Shown: piece after piece, positions 17,012-23,172 of the stretch
Position numbering within the stretch: the stretch's first letter is position 1
Layout: every line of letters starts with the position of its first letter
Assembly: GCF_017601095.1 (NCBI RefSeq)
Contig: NZ_JAGFUX010000004.1
Span: 124,001-188,000, forward strand
DNA length: 64,000 bases
Reading direction: 5' to 3'
Origin: Streptococcus suis
GTDB taxonomy: Bacteria > Bacillota > Bacilli > Lactobacillales > Streptococcaceae
Position numbers and translations under genes: made by a program
Notes under the pieces: model-generated
Database searches by the model: none
What the model was told of the DNA's origin: nothing
What the model saw: only the letters and a program-made list of their open reading frames with translations

Positions 17012-17056
17012 TTTTTGACAAAGATAATTGTCAAAAAGAAAAAGAAGTGTTACAAT
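17012..17056 (+). promoter_or_regulatory. Promoter with palindromic operator for the XRE operon
   Basis: TTTTTGACAA (17012-17021) and TTGTCAAAAA (17028-17037) are perfect 10-base inverted arms. The right arm contains the -35 TTGTCA (17028-17033); -10 TACAAT is at 17051-17056 with 17-base spacing. Further half-site-like TTTTGACAA (about 16971) and ATGACAAAAA (about 16994) lie upstream. Repression by the operon's own XRE regulator is inferred. Confidence 0.65.
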
Positions 17057-17116
17057 GATATCGAAATAAGAAAATGATAAAATAGTCATCGAACATGAGA
17101 AAACAGGAGGAATAGT

Positions 17117-17350
17117 ATGAAGTTCAATGGCAATAAAAATAGAATTTTGCTTTCAGGGACAAGTCTTGTTCGGGGACTTCAGGTTTTAGTTGCTTGTTAC
17201 TTGCTGTATAGGTTGTTTCAAACAATTGTATACGGTCAGGAGATGGACATGATGTCACTGTTAATGTCGATGTGGTCTATATGGATTTTCGATATATTTC
17301 TCAAAAAAGCAAAGGAGAAGAAAAATGGAAGCGAAAAAGAAATTATTTGA
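17117..17350 (+). CDS. Small two-helix membrane protein
   Basis: A 77-residue protein with a basic N-terminus, two likely transmembrane helices (about 19-38 and 46-63) and a basic tail (KKAKEKKNGSEKE). ACAGGAGG precedes ATG 17117. It is the first gene behind the palindromic promoter and overlaps the next by 26 bases. No family is recognised; the operon context suggests it works with the zincin-like protein that follows. Confidence 0.65.
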   Translation: MKFNGNKNRILLSGTSLVRGLQVLVACYLLYRLFQTIVYGQEMDMMSLLMSMWSIWIFDIFLKKAKEKKNGSEKEII

Positions 17351-17891
17351 AGTCAATATCATGGAAAATAGGCAGCTTATGTGGGGATTGAATATTCTCG
17401 CTCTTGTACTCATTATTCCATTTGCTTTCCTGTTTGAAAAGATTGGCTCTTTGTTGATCGTTAATAGTTCGGTAAAGGTTGACTTGAACTTGTTTGAGCT
17501 ATGGTTGGGCTTGCTTCTGTATTTTCTTTTGATTATTGTACACGAGGCTATTCACGGTATCTTCTTCAAGATTTTTTGTCCTGAAAATCCTGTCAAATAT
17601 GGGTTTATATGGAAATCGGCTATGGCCTATGCGACCAGTCCAGGTTCGCTCTACAATCGGATGAAAATGTTAGTGATTTCTCTAGCACCCTTTGTTGTGA
17701 TTAGTTTGGCCTTGACCATGCTGGTAGGTTTTGGGATGATGAATGTTATTCTTTACTTTATGTTGGCAACCATGCACGCTGCCTCTTGTGCAGGCGATTT
17801 CTACTATGCCTATCTCTTATTGGTCAAGTTTGCCAAGGAAAAAATAGCTGTCGAAGATAAAGAAACAGGCTTGATTATCTACCAAGCCTAG
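17325..17891 (+). CDS. DUF3267 zincin-like membrane protein
   Basis: A 188-residue membrane protein with four or more hydrophobic helices. HEAIH at residues 73-77 lies in a membrane helix, as in site-2-protease-like and DUF3267 proteins; an AGDFYYAY segment near 160 may supply the third zinc ligand. Proteolytic activity is therefore possible but unproved for the family. AAAGGAG just before ATG 17325 supports this start inside the previous gene. The XRE regulator follows 12 bases after its stop. Confidence 0.75.
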   Translation: MEAKKKLFEVNIMENRQLMWGLNILALVLIIPFAFLFEKIGSLLIVNSSVKVDLNLFELWLGLLLYFLLIIVHEAIHGIFFKIFCPENPVKYGFIWKSAMAYATSPGSLYNRMKMLVISLAPFVVISLALTMLVGFGMMNVILYFMLATMHAASCAGDFYYAYLLLVKFAKEKIAVEDKETGLIIYQA

Positions 17892-17903
17892 AAAGGAAAC
17901 ATC

Positions 17904-18122
17904 ATGGAATATGTCTTAAAAAATCGGCTCAAGGAGTTGCGGGCACGGGATAGCCTCAACCAGACTGAGTTGGCAAAATTAGCAGAAGTATCACGGCAGA
18001 CCATTAGTCTGATAGAGCGTGGGGAATACACGCCCTCGGTGGTTATTGCCATGCGCATAGCACAAATTTTCAATGAACCGCTTGAATCGGTTTTTCAACT
18101 TGTGGAAGGGGAAGAATCATGA
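17904..18122 (+). CDS. XRE-family transcriptional regulator
   Basis: A 72-residue protein that is essentially one Cro/CI helix-turn-helix (LNQTELAKLAEVSRQTISLIERGEYTPSVVIAMRIA, about 18-53). Such short regulators in streptococci often control the membrane-protein operon they lie in. GAAAGGAAA precedes ATG 17904. The TTGACAA-type inverted repeat at 17012-17037 is the natural candidate operator. Its TGA overlaps the ATG of an 18-codon frame. Confidence 0.88.
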   Translation: MEYVLKNRLKELRARDSLNQTELAKLAEVSRQTISLIERGEYTPSVVIAMRIAQIFNEPLESVFQLVEGEES

Positions 18123-18175
18123 CAAGATTTCGTTGTGTCTCACCTAGTTTTTTAGTAGCAGTAAAGGAGAAGTAA
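18119..18175 (+). CDS. 18-residue micro-ORF
   Basis: ATG 18119 overlaps the XRE stop (ATGA) and has a strong AAGGGGAAG site before it. It encodes MTRFRCVSPSFLVAVKEK and stops one base before the next gene's ATG. It could be a truncated gene, a coupling ORF that delivers ribosomes to the DUF3169 gene, or chance. Confidence 0.3.
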   Translation: MTRFRCVSPSFLVAVKEK

Positions 18176-18176
18176 T

Positions 18177-18935
18177 ATGGTATCAAATCAGTCAACTAAG
18201 AAAAAGGCAAGGATTCGTCGAAATAGCCTTCTTTTTATAAGTGGAATATTAATCGGTGCACTTGCAGGTTTTATTCAAGCAATCAGGGAATTTGAACAGT
18301 TGCCAGCTTTCTTGACCATGGAAAACCTGCTCATTGCTTTGCGTTGTGTTGAAGTAGGTCTTCTCATTGTCACAGCTTATGTGATTTATCGCTTACTAGC
18401 ATACCAGAAAGCCTTTCAATCCTGTTCAGAAGATAATGAAGATGAGTATGAACGCTTGTACAATCATTCGCATCGGCAATTGGGTTATTTGTCTATACTC
18501 GTCAATGTTTTAGCGAGTTTAACTGTTGTCTGTCTCCTACTTGGCAATGATATTCAAGCTAAGAAAGTAGGAATAAGTTTTTTCTTTTCATTTTTTGAAA
18601 TTGGCATGTTACTTGTCATGATTGGTCTGCAGTTTATTTTTGTTAAATTGAACAATTTGGTCCGTCATTACAAGCTATCTTTGTTTGCAACGGATGAGGA
18701 TATGGTGGATTACCTTAACTCGCTGGATGAGGGAGAAAGACAGGCCTACTATGTAAACAGTCATCAAATTGTGTTTAATTTGAATTTTAGTATCCTGCCT
18801 CTGCTTTATGTCTTGGTTTTTGCGGTTAGTGCGGCGACTGGACAGGCTCAGGTCTTGGGGTATTTATTGGTGGCCATCGTACATATTTATATCAATTTGT
18901 TGCAGGTTAAGTCAGTTCAAGATTATTACCGTTAA
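18177..18935 (+). CDS. DUF3169 membrane protein
   Basis: The 252-residue protein has a basic N-terminus and six likely transmembrane helices in three pairs, with a soluble acidic loop (EDNEDEYERLYNHSHRQ) after the second and another (DEDMVDYLNSLDEGERQAYY) after the fourth. This matches DUF3169, a family of unknown function that commonly sits beside short XRE regulators. AAAGGAGAAG precedes ATG 18177. It is the last gene of the operon. Confidence 0.75.
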   Translation: MVSNQSTKKKARIRRNSLLFISGILIGALAGFIQAIREFEQLPAFLTMENLLIALRCVEVGLLIVTAYVIYRLLAYQKAFQSCSEDNEDEYERLYNHSHRQLGYLSILVNVLASLTVVCLLLGNDIQAKKVGISFFFSFFEIGMLLVMIGLQFIFVKLNNLVRHYKLSLFATDEDMVDYLNSLDEGERQAYYVNSHQIVFNLNFSILPLLYVLVFAVSAATGQAQVLGYLLVAIVHIYINLLQVKSVQDYYR

Positions 18936-19002
18936 CGGGCTCAAATGGACTCATCAGGTCCAAGTCAGAAGAGATGCACTAGCTTTTCTAAAAAGAAATA
19001 AA

Positions 19003-19032
19003 AAAAGTTTCACTCGTTAGAGTGAAACTTTT
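19003..19032. terminator. Bidirectional terminator between DUF3169 gene and nrdF
   Basis: AAAAGTTTCACTC (19003-19015) pairs with GAGTGAAACTTTT (19020-19032) around a 4-base loop, with A and T runs on the two sides. Confidence 0.92.
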
Positions 19033-19050
19033 AATGTGCTTTTGAATGGT

Positions 19051-20010
19051 TTACAAACCGTAAAGATAATCATCGTCCTGCATGGCTTCAACTTCACCAA
19101 GTAGATATCCGTTACCAACTTGGGAGAAGAAGTCATGGTTAGAAGTACCTGTTGAGATACCGTTCATGATGATTGGGTTGACATCATCCGCTGAGTCAGG
19201 GAAGAGCGGGTCTTGTCCCAAGTTCATGAGAGCCTTGTTGGCGTTGTAACGAAGGAAAGTTAAGACTTCTTCGGTCCAGCCGACTGCGTCATAGAGGGAG
19301 CGCGTGTAGCCTTCTTCATTTTCATAAAGTTGGTAGAGCAGGTCGTACATCCAGTCACGAAGTTTGTCCTGTTCTTCCTCGGACAATTCATTGAAACCAA
19401 GTTGGAACTTGTAGCCAATGTAGGTACCGTGAACAGACTCATCACGAATGATTAACTTGATGATTTCCGCAACGTTGGCCAGTTTGTTGTTACCAAGATA
19501 GTAGAGTGGCGTGAAGAAACCAGAGTAGAAGAGGAAGGTTTCTAGGAATACGCTGGCTACTTTCTTTTCAAGTGGTGTACCAGTTTCATAGATTTCATTG
19601 ATAATCTTTGCCTTGCGTTGCAAGTATTCGTTGCTGTTGGTCCATTCGAAAATTTCTTCAATCTCAGACTTGGTGTTCAAGGTTGAGAAGATAGAAGAGT
19701 AGGATTTTGCGTGAACAGACTCCATGAATTGAATATTGTTGTAAACAGCTTCTTCGTGCGGTGTACGAATATCGTTTCGAAGAGCTTGGACACCTGTTTC
19801 AGATTGAAGGGTATCCAGGAGGGTCAATCCACCGAAGACCTTACCAACCAAGTCTTTTTCATGGGCAGTCAGTTTCCGCCAGTCATCCAAGTCGTTTGAT
19901 AATGGGATACGTGTATCGAGCCAGAATTGCTCAGTCAACTTTTCCCAGGTTGACTTGTCAATTACATCTTCAATAGCGTTCCAGTTTATGGCTTTGTAGT
20001 AGGTTTCCAT
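19051..20010 (-). CDS. nrdF: Class Ib ribonucleotide reductase, small subunit NrdF
   Basis: Holds the metal-tyrosyl radical that starts deoxynucleotide synthesis in NrdE. The 319-residue protein keeps all six metal ligands: Asp in LLDTLQSE, Glu and His in FMESVHAKSY, Glu in VFLETFLFYSG, and Glu and His in RDESVHG; the radical Tyr is in KSYSSIF. It is thus a normal metal-dependent class Ib protein, not the metal-free variant known in some streptococci. ATG 20010 is chosen over GTG 20019 because an AAAGAAAG site precedes it. A terminator and its own extended -10 lie just upstream, so it can be made apart from nrdHE. Confidence 0.96.
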   Translation of the reverse strand: METYYKAINWNAIEDVIDKSTWEKLTEQFWLDTRIPLSNDLDDWRKLTAHEKDLVGKVFGGLTLLDTLQSETGVQALRNDIRTPHEEAVYNNIQFMESVHAKSYSSIFSTLNTKSEIEEIFEWTNSNEYLQRKAKIINEIYETGTPLEKKVASVFLETFLFYSGFFTPLYYLGNNKLANVAEIIKLIIRDESVHGTYIGYKFQLGFNELSEEEQDKLRDWMYDLLYQLYENEEGYTRSLYDAVGWTEEVLTFLRYNANKALMNLGQDPLFPDSADDVNPIIMNGISTGTSNHDFFSQVGNGYLLGEVEAMQDDDYLYGL

Positions 20011-20044
20011 AGTTATCACTTTCTTTTATCGAAATATCTATACT

Positions 20045-20050
20045 ATTGTA
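20045..20050 (-). promoter_or_regulatory. Extended -10 promoter of nrdF
   Basis: On the minus strand TG-A-TACAAT gives a TG-extended -10, about 35 bases before the nrdF ATG. The -35 region is occupied by the T run of the preceding terminator. Confidence 0.5.
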
Positions 20051-20064
20051 TCATATTTTCTGCT

Positions 20065-20086
20065 AAAAAACGCCCCAAGGACGTTC
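20065..20086 (-). terminator. Terminator between nrdE and nrdF
   Basis: On the minus strand AACGTCC pairs with GGGCGTT around TTG and is followed by six T. It should reduce read-through from nrdHE into nrdF. Confidence 0.75.
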
Positions 20087-20124
20087 TTTAGATTGGTTTG
20101 TGAATGTCACAATTTTTCCTGCCT

Positions 20125-20331
20125 AGTAAGCGCCACTTAGGTACCGACCAAATAGTTAGTACTGTTTATTCATTGGTTACTTTAGCATAAGTGTCTTACG
20201 ACACGCAGAAACTGAAGACGATATTTCTTCAGTTTCGAAGTTAGTGAGGTAGTAAGCCACTTAGGTACTGACCAAATAGTCAGTACCGTTCATTCATTAG
20301 ATGCTTTAGCATCAATGAATGTTAGTGTCTT
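20125..20331 (-). repeat. Two hairpin-rich direct repeats in the nrdE-nrdF gap
   Basis: Unit 1 (20125-20198) and unit 2 (20251-20331) share CACTTAGGTAC, GACCAAATAGT and CTTTAGCAT. Each can fold: unit 2 has GGTACTGAC / GTCAGTACC around CAAATA, then CATTCATT / AATGAATG enclosing GATGC / GCATC. Between the units, GAAACTGAAG (20208-20217) pairs with CTTCAGTTTC (20227-20236). No protein is encoded. The 422-base gap is long for genes of one enzyme. Confidence 0.75.
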
Positions 20332-20334
20332 GAA

Positions 20335-20434
20335 ATCGAGTTCGGGCTAAGGACTTGGCAAAAAAGATAAATCCCTTTGAGATGCAAGACATCTCTGCGG
20401 TATTTCCTATTTTTGCTGTGTCCTTTTGACGCCC
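20335..20434 (+). repeat. Structured intergenic repeat element (nrdE copy)
   Basis: Related to the alaS-leader element: a GAACTCGGGCTA-like start (here GAGTTCGGGCTA), arms with GGAC, GCAAAAA and TTTTTGC, GTCC, and an inner hairpin GAGATG-CAAGA-CATCTC in place of AGACGC-AA-GCGTCT. Stem sequences differ between copies but pairing is kept. It ends seven bases from the nrdE stop codon. Confidence 0.75.
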
Positions 20435-20441
20435 TCACATC

Positions 20442-22601
20442 TTAGATTACACAACTCTCACATTGGTTTGCACCGACTTCTTCGCCGTCATCGGTAAAGG
20501 TACGGATGTAGTAGATTGACTTGATACCTTTGTTGAAGGCGTAGTTACGGAGGATGGAGAGGTCACGCGTTGTTTGCTTGTTCTCTTTTTTCCATTCGTA
20601 GAGTTCTTTTGGAAGCTCGCTGCGTAGGAAAAGAGTGAGGGACAAACCTTGGTCCACGTGCTCAGTTGCAGCTGCGTAGACATCAATGACCTTGCGCATA
20701 TCCATATCGTAGGCAGACTTGTAGAATGGAATGGTTTCCGTTGCCAAACCAGCTGCTGGATAGTAGATTTTACCGATTTTTTTCTCTTGGCGTTCTTCAA
20801 TCCGTTGGGTAATCGGGTGAATAGAAGCAGAAACATCGTTGATGTAGCTGATAGAACCGTTTGGTGCAACAGCCAGGCGGTTTTGGTGGTAAAGACCATC
20901 TGCCATGACTTTCTCACGGAGGTCAGCCCAATCTTGTCCACTTGGAATGAAAATGCCTTCAAAGAGTTCTTTCACACGGTCAGATTGAGGTTGGTAGTCA
21001 CCAGTCACATACTTGTCGAAATACGTACCGTCCGCGTATTTTGATTTGTCATAATTATGGAAGGTTGCCTTGCGTTCACGGGCAATATTGTTTGATTCTA
21101 CCAAGGTCCAGTAGTTGAGGAGCATGAAGTAGATATTGGTAAATTCCACAGCTGTTTTTGAACCGTAGTCGATCAGATTCTGGGCCAAGTAAGAGTGAAG
21201 TCCCATAGCACCAAGTCCGATAGAATGCGCACGTTCATTTCCAGCCTCGATAGACGGCACCGCAGAAATGTGCGAATGGTCAGTCACGTAAGTAAGAGCA
21301 CGTGTCATGGTACGGACAGAAAGTCCAAAGTCAGGCGATTTCATCAGGTTGACGATGTTGGTCGAACCAAGGTTACATGACACATCTGTACCCAATGTTA
21401 AAAATTCTTGCTTGTCATTGATGACGCTTGGAGTTTGAACTTGAAGAATTTCTGAACAGAGGTTAGACATGATAATCTTGCCGTCAACAGGATTGCTACG
21501 GTTGGCTGTATCAATGTTGATAACATAAGGATAGCCAGATTCCTGTTGAAGTTTAGAAATTTCAGTTTCTAGGTCACGTGCCTTGATTTTTGTCTTGCGA
21601 ATGCGTGGGTTTGCTACCAATTCATCGTACTTTTCAGTAATATCAAGGTAGCTATATGGTACACCGTACTCTAATTCCACAGAGTATGGGCTGAAGAGGT
21701 ACATATCTTCATTTTTACTTGCCAATTCATAGAACTTATCAGGAACAGTAATACCCAACGACAAGGTCTTCACACGAACCTTCTCATCGGCATTTTCTTT
21801 CTTAGTCGAAAGGAAGGAAATAATATCTGGGTGGAAAACATCCAAGTAAACAACTCCAGCTCCTTGGCGTTGTCCAAGTTGGTTAGAGTAGGAGAAGCTG
21901 TCCTCAAAGAGTTTCATAACCGGGACAACACCAGATGCTGCACCCTCGTACCCCTTGATTGGAGAGCCTGCCTCACGCAAGTTGCTAAGGGAGATACCGA
22001 CACCACCACCGATACGGGACAATTGCAGAGCAGAGTTGATAGAACGTCCGATGGAGTTCATGTCGTCTGTGACCTGGATGAGGAAGCATGATACCAACTC
22101 ACCACGGCGGGCACGGCCTGCGTTGAGGAAGGAAGGAGTAGCTGGTTGGTAACGCAAATGAATCATTTCGTTGGCCAAGTTGAGTGCCAACTCTTCATTA
22201 CCCTCTGCAAAATACAAGGCGTTGAAGAGAACGCGATCTTCCATGCTTTCCAAATAGTAGGCACCGTCGTTTGTCTTGAGGGCGTACTGGTTGTAAAACT
22301 TGTAGGCTGCCATGAAGGACTTGAAGCGAAAGTTTTGGTCTTTCAAGAATTGATCGATTTTGATGATAAATTCTGGACTATACTTGTCCAAAAATTCTTT
22401 TTCAAGGTAATTCTCTTCTACTAAATAAGCAATCTTGTCCAAAATGGAATCAAATTGTTTGGTATTTGGGATAACATTTTCCTTGAAGAAGGCCTTAACA
22501 GCTTCTTGGTCCTTGTGGAGAGGAATCTGTCCATTGACAGGACGGTTGATTTCGTTATTTAAACGGAAGTAGGACACATCGCCTAATTCTTTCAAACTCA
22601 T
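20442..22601 (-). CDS. nrdE: Class Ib ribonucleotide reductase, large subunit NrdE
   Basis: Reduces ribonucleoside diphosphates to deoxy forms. The 719-residue protein has the N-terminal NrdE domain, the glycyl/thiyl barrel with active-site region SNLCSEI (Cys in the barrel), the PNGSISYIND loop, and the C-terminal redox tail QCESC that is reduced by NrdH. It lacks an extended N-terminal ATP cone, as class Ib enzymes do. It follows nrdH by 43 bases and is probably co-transcribed with it under two NrdR boxes. nrdI, usually needed to activate NrdF, is not in this window. Confidence 0.96.
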   Translation of the reverse strand: MSLKELGDVSYFRLNNEINRPVNGQIPLHKDQEAVKAFFKENVIPNTKQFDSILDKIAYLVEENYLEKEFLDKYSPEFIIKIDQFLKDQNFRFKSFMAAYKFYNQYALKTNDGAYYLESMEDRVLFNALYFAEGNEELALNLANEMIHLRYQPATPSFLNAGRARRGELVSCFLIQVTDDMNSIGRSINSALQLSRIGGGVGISLSNLREAGSPIKGYEGAASGVVPVMKLFEDSFSYSNQLGQRQGAGVVYLDVFHPDIISFLSTKKENADEKVRVKTLSLGITVPDKFYELASKNEDMYLFSPYSVELEYGVPYSYLDITEKYDELVANPRIRKTKIKARDLETEISKLQQESGYPYVINIDTANRSNPVDGKIIMSNLCSEILQVQTPSVINDKQEFLTLGTDVSCNLGSTNIVNLMKSPDFGLSVRTMTRALTYVTDHSHISAVPSIEAGNERAHSIGLGAMGLHSYLAQNLIDYGSKTAVEFTNIYFMLLNYWTLVESNNIARERKATFHNYDKSKYADGTYFDKYVTGDYQPQSDRVKELFEGIFIPSGQDWADLREKVMADGLYHQNRLAVAPNGSISYINDVSASIHPITQRIEERQEKKIGKIYYPAAGLATETIPFYKSAYDMDMRKVIDVYAAATEHVDQGLSLTLFLRSELPKELYEWKKENKQTTRDLSILRNYAFNKGIKSIYYIRTFTDDGEEVGANQCESCVI

Positions 22602-22644
22602 AATCGCAATCTCTTTCTATGAATAGTAGCTAAGGAGGTAGTTT

Positions 22645-22863
22645 TTAAACTAGTGCCTTTAATTTTGCTGGTTGGAAACCTGAAAAACTTTCTGTTTCTG
22701 TTTCGATGACAGGAGCAGATGAAAAACCTAGGCTTTTCACATGTTCGATGTATTCTGGTTGCTTGTCCAAGTTAATTTCTGTATAGGCTACATTGTGTTG
22801 GTCAAGAAATTTCTTGCTCATTTTGCATTGCACACAGTCATTTTTTGAATAGATAGTGACCAT
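22645..22863 (-). CDS. nrdH: Glutaredoxin-like NrdH
   Basis: A 72-residue thioredoxin-fold hydrogen donor for NrdE with the redox motif CVQC at residues 10-13 and the SAPVIE cis-proline region at about 53-58. AAAGGAG lies just before its ATG. It is the first gene of the nrdHE(F) cluster, directly behind a good promoter and two NrdR boxes, which fits control by deoxynucleotide levels. Confidence 0.95.
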   Translation of the reverse strand: MVTIYSKNDCVQCKMSKKFLDQHNVAYTEINLDKQPEYIEHVKSLGFSSAPVIETETESFSGFQPAKLKALV

Positions 22864-22916
22864 TCACGTTCTCCTTTATTATTTGGGTATAAAAATCCCG
22901 ATTTCGTTACCAGTCT

Positions 22917-22945
22917 AGAATACAAGATTTCGTGGTTAAAGTCAA
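22917..22945 (-). promoter_or_regulatory. Promoter of nrdHE
   Basis: On the minus strand TTGACT (22940-22945) and TATTCT (22917-22922) are separated by 17 bases. The two NrdR boxes begin eight bases upstream of the -35. Confidence 0.7.
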
Positions 22946-22952
22946 GATTAAT

Positions 22953-22999
22953 AAACTAAATATTGTGTTTATTGTTTTAAGTGACACTATATATTGTGT
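22953..22999. promoter_or_regulatory. Pair of NrdR boxes
   Basis: ACACTATATATTGTGT (22984-22999) is a perfect match to the NrdR palindrome, and AAACTAAATATTGTGT (22953-22968) matches it at 14 of 16 positions. They are exactly 31 bases apart, about three helical turns, the classic spacing for cooperative NrdR binding. NrdR represses RNR genes when dATP is high. The acnA promoter on the other side is more than 100 bases away. Confidence 0.9.
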
Positions 23000-23075
23000 A
23001 AACTGTTGATGCTAGGCCATTTTTCAATGTTTACATTCTTTATCCTATATTAATGTAAGGTAAATAAAACACGTT

Positions 23076-23095
23076 GATGTTACATGATGTTACAC
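23076..23095 (+). promoter_or_regulatory. Tandem decamer upstream of acnA promoter
   Basis: GATGTTACAT (23076-23085) is followed at once by GATGTTACAC (23086-23095), flanked by ACGT on both sides. It lies 17 bases before the -35 of acnA and may be an activator or repressor site; the regulator is unknown. Confidence 0.35.
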
Positions 23096-23112
23096 GTAAA
23101 GTGATGAAAGCC

Positions 23113-23142
23113 TTGTCATTTTATTAAGTTATCATGTATAAT
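23113..23142 (+). promoter_or_regulatory. Promoter of acnA-citZ-icd
   Basis: TTGTCA (23113-23118) and TATAAT (23137-23142) with 18-base spacing, about 30 bases before the acnA start. Confidence 0.7.
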
Positions 23143-23172
23143 ATATAAACCTAAAATGTCGAGGTGATTCAA

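Noticed and set aside
17012-17037. Rho-independent terminator
   Set aside because: The TTTTTGACAA/TTGTCAAAAA repeat has a weak stem, no following T run and carries the -35 of the operon; an operator is a better reading.
19051-20010. Metal-free class Ie NrdF variant
   Set aside because: All six metal ligands and the radical tyrosine are present, so it is an ordinary class Ib subunit.
20125-20331. CRISPR-like array in the nrdE-nrdF gap
   Set aside because: Only two units, imperfect, with no regular spacers and no cas genes nearby.
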